A DNA stretch of 23,688 nucleotides from a virus. The number at the start of each line of letters is the position of its first letter. The first letter of the stretch is position 1. The notes under the pieces were generated by a model that saw only the letters and a list, made by a program, of their open reading frames with translations, was not told the DNA's origin and made no database searches. Below are positions 13,650 through 19,341 of the stretch, piece by piece. The DNA is taken from IMG/VR virus record IMGVR_UViG_3300017772_000134, positions 1 to 23,688 of that record; one strand, 5' to 3'. A program made the translations under genes and the position numbers.

Positions 13650-13874
13650 TTAATCCCTCTCATATGATTTGATGCCGAGGACATAGTTTTCAGCAGCTTC
13701 TTCTGCATATACTTCTGCCTTTCCTTTATACCATTCAATACCAAGAGATTCTCCATCAATATACATACGTATACCAAAAGATGGGTCGTCTCCAAATGAT
13801 CGAAGAACTTCTGCTTTACGATTTTTATGATCACCCGATCCATTGTATTCGCTTAGCAACATATAATTTGACAT
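13650..13874 (-). CDS. Unknown 74-residue protein
   Basis: The product (MSNYMLLSEYNGSGDHKNRK, then AEVLRSFGDDPSFGIRMYID) is small, soluble and acidic-to-neutral, ending GIKSYERD. No domain is recognised; the run of strands 'FGIRMYIDGESLGIEWYKGK' suggests a small beta sheet followed by a helix (AEVYAEEAAENYVLG). It is the last gene of a set of four, read 14842 to 13650, and starts 3 bases after the stop of the membrane peptide gene with an AAGGA site inside it. The promoter of the next operon follows its stop. Confidence 0.8.
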   Translation of the reverse strand: MSNYMLLSEYNGSGDHKNRKAEVLRSFGDDPSFGIRMYIDGESLGIEWYKGKAEVYAEEAAENYVLGIKSYERD

Positions 13875-13876
13875 TT

Positions 13877-14047
13877 TTATTCCTTAATATTTTTTTCTAG
13901 TTTATTGCCATAGTAGTCATGAGTACCAGCTTTGTATTGCTTTTTTATTGCATCTCTTTCTTTCATTGCTGCGTATGATGAAGCAATTCCAAACCAAGCG
14001 ATAAAAACAAACAAAACTGTCAGACCTAAAGTTTCTATAATATCCAT
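13877..14047 (-). CDS. 56-residue single-helix membrane protein
   Basis: A small gene runs from ATG 14047 to TAA 13877-13879. The product begins MDIIETLGLTVLFVFIAWFG and has one membrane segment (about 6-25), followed by a charged tail (AAMKERDAIKKQYKAGTHDY). An AGGAAAA site precedes the ATG, which is 2 bases after the previous stop; the end abuts the next gene. Position in a tightly packed early operon and the clean transmembrane pattern support it. The role is unknown; small early membrane proteins of phages often alter the host envelope or exclude other phages. Confidence 0.75.
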   Translation of the reverse strand: MDIIETLGLTVLFVFIAWFGIASSYAAMKERDAIKKQYKAGTHDYYGNKLEKNIKE

Positions 14048-14049
14048 AG

Positions 14050-14355
14050 TTATTTTCCTATATGTTCCACGTCTTTGCGTGGTATTACTTGATAAGCACC
14101 TTTGTTATATGCAGGTGCGACTGTGAAGTTCTTGGAAGCTTCTGCTTTCCAAGAGTGGTCTTCAGGAGTATTATATTGAGAATCTCCTGAATGAGATGGG
14201 TATTTCTTATTAAACTCTTCCATCTGCTGTTGAGCAAATGTCTTTTCCACCTTAAGTGGCTTAAATTCTTGTTTTACTTTGCGCTTTGGTGCCAAAGCCT
14301 TAGTCTTTCTTTTACGACCGTGCTGATCGTATCTTATTGAGCCAATATAATTCAT
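14050..14355 (-). CDS. Unknown basic 101-residue protein
   Basis: The protein begins MNYIGSIRYDQHGRKRKTKA and is very basic at the N-terminus, followed by FKPLKVEKTFAQQQMEEFNK and a polar, probably disordered C-terminal half with YPSHSGDSQYNTPEDHSW. I associate this opening with a conserved small protein of marine T4-like phages of unknown role. The basic arm could bind nucleic acid. The ATG overlaps the stop of the upstream gene by four bases (ATGA). Confidence 0.82.
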   Translation of the reverse strand: MNYIGSIRYDQHGRKRKTKALAPKRKVKQEFKPLKVEKTFAQQQMEEFNKKYPSHSGDSQYNTPEDHSWKAEASKNFTVAPAYNKGAYQVIPRKDVEHIGK

Positions 14356-14567
14356 TTGCTTGGTGCCTCTTGCATTAATGTGGCAAAATCTTTTGCTGGT
14401 TCTATAACCTCAAACTTACCATCATAATATTCACGAGTAACTAATCCACTGTTGTATCCCATTTCAAGGTAACCATTTTGACCTAAAACGTAATTACACT
14501 TAGCAGCCCATTCTTCGACATGCCTTTTGCGTCTTTGATATTCAACTTGATTAGTATACTGAGTCAT
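14352..14567 (-). CDS. Unknown 71-residue protein
   Basis: The start is taken as the ATG at 14567 (MTQYTNQVEYQRRKRHVEEW), which has GGGA seven bases upstream; a TTG four codons earlier is less likely. The protein goes on with AAKCNYVLGQNGYLEMGYNS and ends in MQEAPSK. It is a small soluble protein, helix first and strands after. No family is recognised. It lies between two other unknown genes, overlapping the upstream stop by none and the downstream start by four bases. Confidence 0.75.
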   Translation of the reverse strand: MTQYTNQVEYQRRKRHVEEWAAKCNYVLGQNGYLEMGYNSGLVTREYYDGKFEVIEPAKDFATLMQEAPSK

Positions 14568-14569
14568 AA

Positions 14570-14842
14570 TTAATCCCAATCACTTTTTTGATCGTTATAT
14601 GCATCCATTAAAGAAGAGCCCGCAATAAAGTCTTGGGTTTCTTTATCTGAGTAATACATATTCTCTTCTTTAAAACATTCAAGGCTACCAGGCGCTTGAT
14701 GACCAGCTTTCTTTACAGTTTTAGTAAGTTTATTATAGTGGTCTTTAGGTTTAGAATAAACCTTTTTTACAGCTGCTTTAAATTCAGCTTTTGCTTTGGC
14801 CTTTTGTGCGGCCGCTTTAATCATTGCTAATCTATCTGTCAT
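14570..14842 (-). CDS. Unknown Lys/Ala-rich 90-residue protein
   Basis: The N-terminal half is a basic amphipathic helix (MTDRLAMIKAAAQKAKAKAE, FKAAVKKVYSKPKDHYNKL), the C-terminal half acidic (YSDKETQDFIAGSSLMDAYN). This charge split suggests nucleic-acid or partner binding but no family is recognised. It is the first gene behind promoter 14868-14896 with an AAAGGAG site before the ATG, and opens an operon of five small genes ending at 13650. Confidence 0.82.
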   Translation of the reverse strand: MTDRLAMIKAAAQKAKAKAEFKAAVKKVYSKPKDHYNKLTKTVKKAGHQAPGSLECFKEENMYYSDKETQDFIAGSSLMDAYNDQKSDWD

Positions 14843-14861
14843 ACTTTACTCCTTTGATAAT

Positions 14862-14897
14862 AGATATATTATAACATAGTTTACTGCAAATGTAAAC
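14862..14897 (-). repeat. 36-bp promoter repeat, copy 2
   Basis: Identical to 13602-13637 over 36 bases, including both promoter boxes and the GTTTAC-N7-GTAAAC palindrome. The flanking leaders differ by a few bases, so this is a duplicated or co-selected promoter module. Confidence 0.9.
14868..14896 (-). promoter_or_regulatory. Early-type promoter of the 14842-13650 operon
   Basis: TTTACA (14891-14896), 17-base spacer, TATAAT (14868-14873) on the minus strand. Upstream is GTGAAAAAAACTG, the same motif that precedes the promoter at 16714-16742. Confidence 0.88.
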
Positions 14898-14915
14898 AGT
14901 TTTTTTCACTTTTTT

Positions 14916-15113
14916 TTAAATTTCTTCAACAGTAATTTTGTATTGTTTACCGTTTTTATCAGCAACTTCAATAGTTTTTGCTGTTGATAACATATAGCCT
15001 TTTTTTTCGTGAAGATCCATTTTCACTTTACTGACTTCAGTAACAAAATCATCTTCAATTAAAGCTGGTTTTAAAATAGTATGCGCTATATAGTCACAAT
15101 ATGCTAATTTCAT
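14916..15113 (-). CDS. Unknown 65-residue protein
   Basis: The product begins MKLAYCDYIAHTILKPALIE and ends with strands IEVADKNGKQYKITVEEI. It is soluble and probably an alpha/beta miniature domain; no family is recognised. Its ATG overlaps the TGA of the gene before it (ATGA). It is the last gene of the operon started at promoter 16006-16034; the promoter of the next operon lies 20 bases after its stop. Confidence 0.78.
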   Translation of the reverse strand: MKLAYCDYIAHTILKPALIEDDFVTEVSKVKMDLHEKKGYMLSTAKTIEVADKNGKQYKITVEEI

Positions 15114-15265
15114 GATACATCCTTTTCATAAACTTCGATGGTATCTGGTTGAATACCATCTTTAATTAATTGCTCTTTCAAATCCCATGGATCTTGAACA
15201 TTCCATTCGATGTGTCTTTCACCAGTAATGTCGTACCAGCTAACACACCAAACTATGAAGTCCAT
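15110..15265 (-). CDS. Unknown 51-residue protein
   Basis: The start is the ATG at 15265 because a strong GGAGGA site is placed 6 bases upstream; the frame is open further but runs over the previous gene. The product begins MDFIVWCVSWYDITGERHIE and continues WNVQDPWDLKEQLIKDGIQP. It looks like one beta hairpin plus a helix. No function is recognised. It overlaps the next gene by four bases. Confidence 0.72.
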   Translation of the reverse strand: MDFIVWCVSWYDITGERHIEWNVQDPWDLKEQLIKDGIQPDTIEVYEKDVS

Positions 15266-15267
15266 TA

Positions 15268-15474
15268 TTAGTCCTCCGATGCGATGTGAAGTGAATCCCA
15301 ACATTCTGGGGTACAGCCAGAGATACAAAACTCTCGCTCGTCCACAGAAGCATTAGGCATTGCGTCTTGGATAAGAGTTCCACTCATCCAAGCTTCAACT
15401 TGCTCTGGCGTCGCGTTGATCGCCATAGTGTTGCTTTTTCCTGTAACAGGAGATACTTTTTCCATAATAATCAT
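15268..15474 (-). CDS. Conserved small phage protein with Cys-rich end
   Basis: The product is 68 residues (65 if the second ATG at 15465 is used). It contains WMSGTLIQDAMPNASVDERE followed by FCISGCTPECWDSL. I recognise this 'IQDA(M/F)P...EREF..SG..P..WD' pattern from small proteins common in phages, of unknown function. The three Cys (in FCISGC and PEC) could bind metal. No clear ribosome site separates the two ATGs, so the start is uncertain. Confidence 0.8.
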   Translation of the reverse strand: MIIMEKVSPVTGKSNTMAINATPEQVEAWMSGTLIQDAMPNASVDEREFCISGCTPECWDSLHIASED

Positions 15475-15475
15475 A

Positions 15476-15697
15476 TTATTTTACCCACACTTTGTTGTAT
15501 TTAGAAGGAAGATTTTCACAAGTATATGTGTCATCTTCAGCGTAATTAAGGACCTTTACACATTCTCCAGTAGAATGACTGATATGAACATCAGGTCTGT
15601 CTAAGGCTTCTTCAATTGCATTAAGAAACAATGAGAAGATTACAGCAGCGGCAAGACCCGCTGCGATACATTTTAATTTTTCGAAAGTACTCAACAT
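15476..15697 (-). CDS. Small membrane-anchored protein
   Basis: The 73-residue product has one N-terminal membrane segment at about 9-27 (CIAAGLAAAVIFSLFLNAI), which could also be an uncleaved signal anchor, and a short exported tail (HSTGECVKVLNYAEDDTYTC) with two Cys that may form a disulfide outside the cytoplasm. The end is SKYNKVWVK. I recall similar tails in marine T4-like phage proteins of unknown role. The ATG overlaps the stop of the upstream gene by one base (TAATG). Confidence 0.8.
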   Translation of the reverse strand: MLSTFEKLKCIAAGLAAAVIFSLFLNAIEEALDRPDVHISHSTGECVKVLNYAEDDTYTCENLPSKYNKVWVK

Positions 15698-15969
15698 TAT
15701 GCTACCTCCAAGATGCTGATTGGACAGTTGTATTTAAAACCATCAATTGTAACGATGGCTTTAGTTCTTTTGATTTGATCAACAACACCAAATTGTACAC
15801 CGTTCCTTGATGTAACTTTTACTTTAGAACCAACTGCTAGACTTGATTTAGCTACAGCAACCTTGATAGACCTAAGCTGCTTTTGTTTGATCTTAATAAG
15901 ATCGATTACTTCGTTGAGTTCGTCAGTAGATGAAATACTGTTGATTGCGTTTAAAATTGATTTTTTCAT
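15697..15969 (-). CDS. Small protein with KOW/SH3-like domain
   Basis: The 90-residue product has an N-terminal helix (MKKSILNAINSISSTDELNE, VIDLIKIKQKQLRSIK) and a C-terminal small barrel: VGSKVKVTSRNGVQFGVVDQ then IKRTKAIVTIDGFKYNCPIS. The pattern 'G.KV.V.SR.G.Q.G.V..I..TKA.V' is that of KOW/SH3-like modules that often bind RNA or protein. It is the first gene behind promoter 16006-16034, with AAAGGA before the ATG, so it should be made early. Function not known. Confidence 0.82.
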   Translation of the reverse strand: MKKSILNAINSISSTDELNEVIDLIKIKQKQLRSIKVAVAKSSLAVGSKVKVTSRNGVQFGVVDQIKRTKAIVTIDGFKYNCPISILEVA

Positions 15970-16005
15970 AATATATGTCCTTTCTTTATCATTTAATATA
16001 GGTAT

Positions 16006-16034
16006 ATTATAATCTATTTTGGGAGCTTTGTAAA
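16006..16034 (-). promoter_or_regulatory. Early-type promoter of the 15969-14916 operon
   Basis: TTTACA (16029-16034), 17-base spacer, TATAAT (16006-16011) on the minus strand. The A-rich upstream region includes the 28-base element at 16053-16080. This copy is GC-richer in the spacer and lacks the palindrome of the 13.6 and 14.9 kb copies. Confidence 0.85.
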
Positions 16035-16052
16035 GGGAATTTTAAAAAAAAA

Positions 16053-16080
16053 TTCACTTTTTTTAGATTATTTTGTTATA
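16053..16080. repeat. 28-bp direct repeat, copy 1
   Basis: The plus strand reads TTCACTTTTTTTA-G-ATTATTTTGTTATA. It matches 16751-16778 at 27 of 28 positions. Both copies lie just upstream of an early promoter; this one overlaps the stop codon of the metallopeptidase gene. Confidence 0.85.
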
Positions 16081-16492
16081 ACCAGCACTTTTTATATAAC
16101 TTTTCTTCAAGCTTATAAGCTTCTCTTTCCCATGGTGCATTTTCATACTTATAATTTCTTGGTCTCTTACCCTTCCAAGAGTTTGTCCAACCATTTAGTT
16201 CACCACGTAAATATTGTTTGGCGTGTACCATTTCATGAGCTAGTGTTTGCATGATCTGCTCGTATGATAACTCATCGCCATCTGATTTGCGAGCAATATC
16301 AATCTCTACAAACCCTTCATTCTTATCGCCCCAACAAAGTCCCTGAGATTCATTCTTCAGGGATGTATGAAATCTTATGAATATGACCTTTGACCACATT
16401 CTATTGATGCCAAGCTCTTTACAAAGGCTTTCGACATATGTCTTGACCTTTGCTTTATGCTTAATTCGACCTTTCATCAATATGATTGGCAT
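16076..16492 (-). CDS. SprT-like zinc metallopeptidase-fold protein
   Basis: The 138-residue product has the zincin signature at residues 86-90, in LAHEMVHAKQYLRGEL: His86 and His90 as zinc ligands and Glu87 as catalytic base. A second conserved spot, YENAPWEREAY (about 116-126), offers Glu122 or Glu124 as a third ligand. Before it are a beta strand (SKVIFIRFHT) and a polar loop, as in SprT-like and related small phage peptidases. It is compact with no signal peptide, so it would act in the cytoplasm, perhaps on DNA-bound or host regulatory proteins. The ATG overlaps the stop of the preceding gene by one base. Confidence 0.78.
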   Translation of the reverse strand: MPIILMKGRIKHKAKVKTYVESLCKELGINRMWSKVIFIRFHTSLKNESQGLCWGDKNEGFVEIDIARKSDGDELSYEQIMQTLAHEMVHAKQYLRGELNGWTNSWKGKRPRNYKYENAPWEREAYKLEEKLYKKCWL

Positions 16493-16683
16493 TAATATTG
16501 CCTCGCTTCAGCGTGATAAACTGCATCAGCCATGGATTCAGGATCTGGTGTGCTGTTCATAAAGTTTTCAATGAACTCGCGTCTCTTTTTATATTGCTCA
16601 AATGATACGGTGTCAATACCGTTAGCTCTACGTTCGAACATTTCTTCGTTAAACTGCTCTTTTAGAATATCGATCTTGTTCAT
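16492..16683 (-). CDS. Unknown 63-residue protein
   Basis: The product (MNKIDILKEQFNEEMFERRA, then NGIDTVSFEQYKKRREFIEN) is a charged helical protein ending PDPESMADAVYHAEARQY. No family is recognised. It is the first gene after promoter 16714-16742, with AAGGA about 9 bases before the ATG, and is directly coupled to the SprT-like gene, so the two may act together. Confidence 0.78.
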   Translation of the reverse strand: MNKIDILKEQFNEEMFERRANGIDTVSFEQYKKRREFIENFMNSTPDPESMADAVYHAEARQY

Positions 16684-16713
16684 AGCTTGGTTCCTTATCG
16701 TTAATAGGGGTAT

Positions 16714-16742
16714 ATTATACTACATTTTAAGGTCTTTGTAAA
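16714..16742 (-). promoter_or_regulatory. Early-type promoter of the 16683-16076 unit
   Basis: TTTACA (16737-16742), 17-base spacer, TATAAT (16714-16719) on the minus strand, preceded by GTGAAAAAAACAG and the second copy of the 28-base repeat. It lies just after the end of the curli-like cluster and restarts transcription there. Confidence 0.87.
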
Positions 16743-16750
16743 CTGTTTTT

Positions 16751-16778
16751 TTCACTTTTTTTATATTATTTTGTTATA
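16751..16778. repeat. 28-bp direct repeat, copy 2
   Basis: Matches 16053-16080 with one mismatch. It sits between the cyclase stop (16795) and the promoter at 16714-16742. It has no hairpin followed by a T-run, so it is not an obvious terminator. Confidence 0.85.
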
Positions 16779-16794
16779 TGCATAGAACTAAAAG

Positions 16795-18633
16795 TTATAA
16801 CGAATAAATTTTAATCAGTTCTTCCTTCCCTTTCACTGTTATATCACCTATCGGTCGCGGTTTAGCAATGGTAACTCTATCTGCTGTGAAGCTTGAAATG
16901 ATTGTCGGGCAATTAATATAATCTCCCCTTGCTGCTTTTGCTTCAAGTCTTGCTGCAAGGTTAACTGCATCTCCGATGACTGAATAGTCAAACCTTGATT
17001 CGCTTCCCATATTCCCCACAATGCAATCGCCGGTATTAATGCCAGTGCCGACATTAATGTCCGGAAGTCCTCGCTCTTTATAAATTTCTTTAAGTTCATT
17101 TGTTTTGGCCTCTATTTCTATTGCTGATTTTACTGCCATATCGGCATGATTTTCGCAGGGTAAAGGCGCATTCCAAAACGCCATAATACAGTCACCCATA
17201 TATTTGTCAATTGTACCACCATTTCTTAGTATAATTTTCGTCATTTCATCCAAAAATTCATTAACTAATTCCACCAATCCTTCTGGATCGTCATTGTTTT
17301 TATAATGTTCAGATATTGGAGTAAACCCACATATGTCCATAAAGAGGAATGTCATCTCTTTTCTTTCACCACCAAGCTTTAAGAGTGATGGATCTTTTTG
17401 AAGCATGTATACCATATCAGGAGACAAATATGTTCCAAACTGTTTCTTAATTTGTTGTCTTAATACAAACTGCTTATAAAAATTATTGAAAGATCCTGAT
17501 GCGAAGACAAGTATATATATTATCAGAGGATAACTTATATCGAGGAGTATTTGAGATTCGTACCAGAAGTAGAAAGCGCCGCCAACTGAAGTACCAACGG
17601 TCGCAACAAAAGCCAACAAAGAAGCCCATAGAGGAAAGTAATAAATTGAAACAATTATCAAAAGAGATCCAATTAGAATTACCGCTATTTCAGCAAGATC
17701 AGCCCATATCGGACGAGATATCGAGTCTCCTGACATTATCGTCTCAAGAGCTGCAGCTTGGAGATGATGTGCGGGTCGTAGACCTGAAGGAGTTGGAATC
17801 TGTGCAGCTAAACCTTTGGCCGTTAGACCAATCAAAACAGTCGAGCCTTGAAGATCCGGTAGTGACTCATTGGACACGTACTCTATTTCCTTAAACTCAT
17901 AGTTCGGATTAATCCAAATAGAACCATTAGCGTCTGTTGATATTCTATGAGGTCTTAATATAACTTCTTCAATTCCAATATCGTTTACCTTTATGGTATA
18001 AGAAGGCTTTTCACTTAATACACGAGTTGTCTCTAAAGCGAATGATGGATATAACTCATTATTGATTTGAGATATAAGAGGTATACGTCTTACTAATCCA
18101 TCTACTTCTGGCATTGCATTAATAAGACCATGTCCCCAAGCTCCAGTTTCTATTTCAGGAATATTTGTCACTAAACCATTATATCTTATTACCCAATCTA
18201 GTGGATTACCTGTCCCAAAAATGGCAGTTCCAACATAAGGCGCAGAAGTGCTTTTTCCATCTTGATCAGCATCCTGTGCTAATATAATACCATTGTTTTT
18301 TACCCAAGAAGCAAATATTTCATCACCGCCGAATCTGTCAGCCTCTGGAAACATAATAGTAAAGCCTATAAGCCCCGCGTTCGCACCTCTGAGATCACTT
18401 ATCATTTGTGCATAAGTTGTTCTCGGAAAGGGATATTGTCCCATCACGCTGAGTGAATCTTCTCCAAGGTTCAATAGGGTAACCCTGGTGGATTCACGCA
18501 GAGTGTTAGTCTTAATATAGGTATCGAAGGTATTTAGCCTTAATTGTTCTACTAAAGCAGGATCAGCAATCCTAACACTTATGAGTAAGGCTGCTATGAA
18601 TATTGTTGTCCAAATAGAAGTTATATACTTCAC
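16795..18633 (-). CDS. CHASE2-domain membrane adenylate cyclase
   Basis: The 612-residue product makes cAMP from ATP if active. Numbering from the GTG at 18633: a membrane helix at about 5-21, an extracytoplasmic CHASE2 sensor at about 25-305 (LNTFDTYIK, YPFPRTTYAQMISDL, GLIGFTIMFPEAD, PEVDGLVRRIPL), three membrane helices at about 314-381, then a class III cyclase domain. Both metal Asp are present (Asp433 in FLFMDICGFT; Asp481 in DKYMGD), as are the adenine-selecting Lys477 and Asp549 (RFDYSVIGDAVN) and transition-state Asn558 and Arg562 (NLAARLE). Lys/Asp indicates ATP, not GTP. GTG is chosen since it overlaps the curlin stop (GTGA) and starts at the helix; an ATG at 18675 is the alternative. 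It ends the curli-like operon. Confidence 0.93.
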   Translation of the reverse strand: MKYITSIWTTIFIAALLISVRIADPALVEQLRLNTFDTYIKTNTLRESTRVTLLNLGEDSLSVMGQYPFPRTTYAQMISDLRGANAGLIGFTIMFPEADRFGGDEIFASWVKNNGIILAQDADQDGKSTSAPYVGTAIFGTGNPLDWVIRYNGLVTNIPEIETGAWGHGLINAMPEVDGLVRRIPLISQINNELYPSFALETTRVLSEKPSYTIKVNDIGIEEVILRPHRISTDANGSIWINPNYEFKEIEYVSNESLPDLQGSTVLIGLTAKGLAAQIPTPSGLRPAHHLQAAALETIMSGDSISRPIWADLAEIAVILIGSLLIIVSIYYFPLWASLLAFVATVGTSVGGAFYFWYESQILLDISYPLIIYILVFASGSFNNFYKQFVLRQQIKKQFGTYLSPDMVYMLQKDPSLLKLGGERKEMTFLFMDICGFTPISEHYKNNDDPEGLVELVNEFLDEMTKIILRNGGTIDKYMGDCIMAFWNAPLPCENHADMAVKSAIEIEAKTNELKEIYKERGLPDINVGTGINTGDCIVGNMGSESRFDYSVIGDAVNLAARLEAKAARGDYINCPTIISSFTADRVTIAKPRPIGDITVKGKEELIKIYSL

Positions 18634-19334
18634 TCTTGAGTTACCGTCACAGCACAACCTCCTACAGTTACGCAATATTGGGTTATACTATATCCTTGTG
18701 TTGTTGTCCCTAATTGTTTTAAGTCGATGTCTGTTCCATACAATCCATCTAAAGTAATACTAGCTGTATGAGTTGCGCCATTACCATGTTGTCTTACAAA
18801 TACTTCATTTTCATCATTATATATTGTTAAGTCTAAAGTTTTTTCTCCATCACTTTGCTGTTTAAATATTACTTCATTATCGTCACCAGCTAAATGTAGA
18901 TTAAATTCATGACCATCAGTGGATCCCTGGTTAGTTTGGGAACCAGCCATGTGATTGTAATCGCCATATAAAATTATATTCATTTCATGACCACCACCTT
19001 CGTATCCATCATAATTCCAATCTAAATTAGTTTCTGAAGATGGATCATCCCAAGCAACTCCTTGTCCTAATTTTATTTTATTATTAGAACCACTTACTTC
19101 GTCAAATATAATTTTATTAATACCACTAGTTTGATTATATTGTACTAGATACATTGACAAATTTGGAGCTGTAATATATGAATTACTATCCTTCATTTGT
19201 ATTCGATTATTATATCCAATTTGATCTATACCCAACGCTAGGTTGTCCCCAGATTGTTCTAAAGAGATTTGATTGTCGTCTTGGGCTAGTGAAAAACCCG
19301 AAAATAAAAATAAGCCTAATATTAAATTTTTCAT
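18630..19334 (-). CDS. Curlin-like exported repeat protein 2
   Basis: The 234-residue product has a signal peptide (MKNLILGLFLFSGFSLAQ, cleavage near 18) and then beta repeats with the curlin rhythm of alternating hydrophobics, Gly-x-x-Asn turns and Gln ladders: ISLEQSGDNLALGIDQIGYN, then FDEVSGSNNKIKLGQG, LYGDYNHMAGSQTNQG, LAGDDNEVIFKQQSDG, VFVRQHGNGATHTASI and IDLKQLGTT. It is much longer than E. coli CsgA (151). The first 28 mature residues nearly match those of the other curlin-like protein (20447-21178), and both end with a Cys pair (here YCVTVGGC). Expected to be secreted through CsgG and form amyloid or cap fibres. GAGG precedes the ATG 7 bases after the FecR gene. Confidence 0.82.
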   Translation of the reverse strand: MKNLILGLFLFSGFSLAQDDNQISLEQSGDNLALGIDQIGYNNRIQMKDSNSYITAPNLSMYLVQYNQTSGINKIIFDEVSGSNNKIKLGQGVAWDDPSSETNLDWNYDGYEGGGHEMNIILYGDYNHMAGSQTNQGSTDGHEFNLHLAGDDNEVIFKQQSDGEKTLDLTIYNDENEVFVRQHGNGATHTASITLDGLYGTDIDLKQLGTTTQGYSITQYCVTVGGCAVTVTQE

Positions 19335-19341
19335 AATTACC

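Noticed and set aside
16848-17099. Minus-strand 83-codon frame
   Set aside because: It lies out of frame within the catalytic domain of the cyclase, whose own frame keeps all active-site residues.
17499-17894. Plus-strand open frame of 131 codons
   Set aside because: It is antisense to the CHASE2/membrane region of the cyclase, with Lys/Gln/Glu-rich mirror composition and no ribosome site or promoter.
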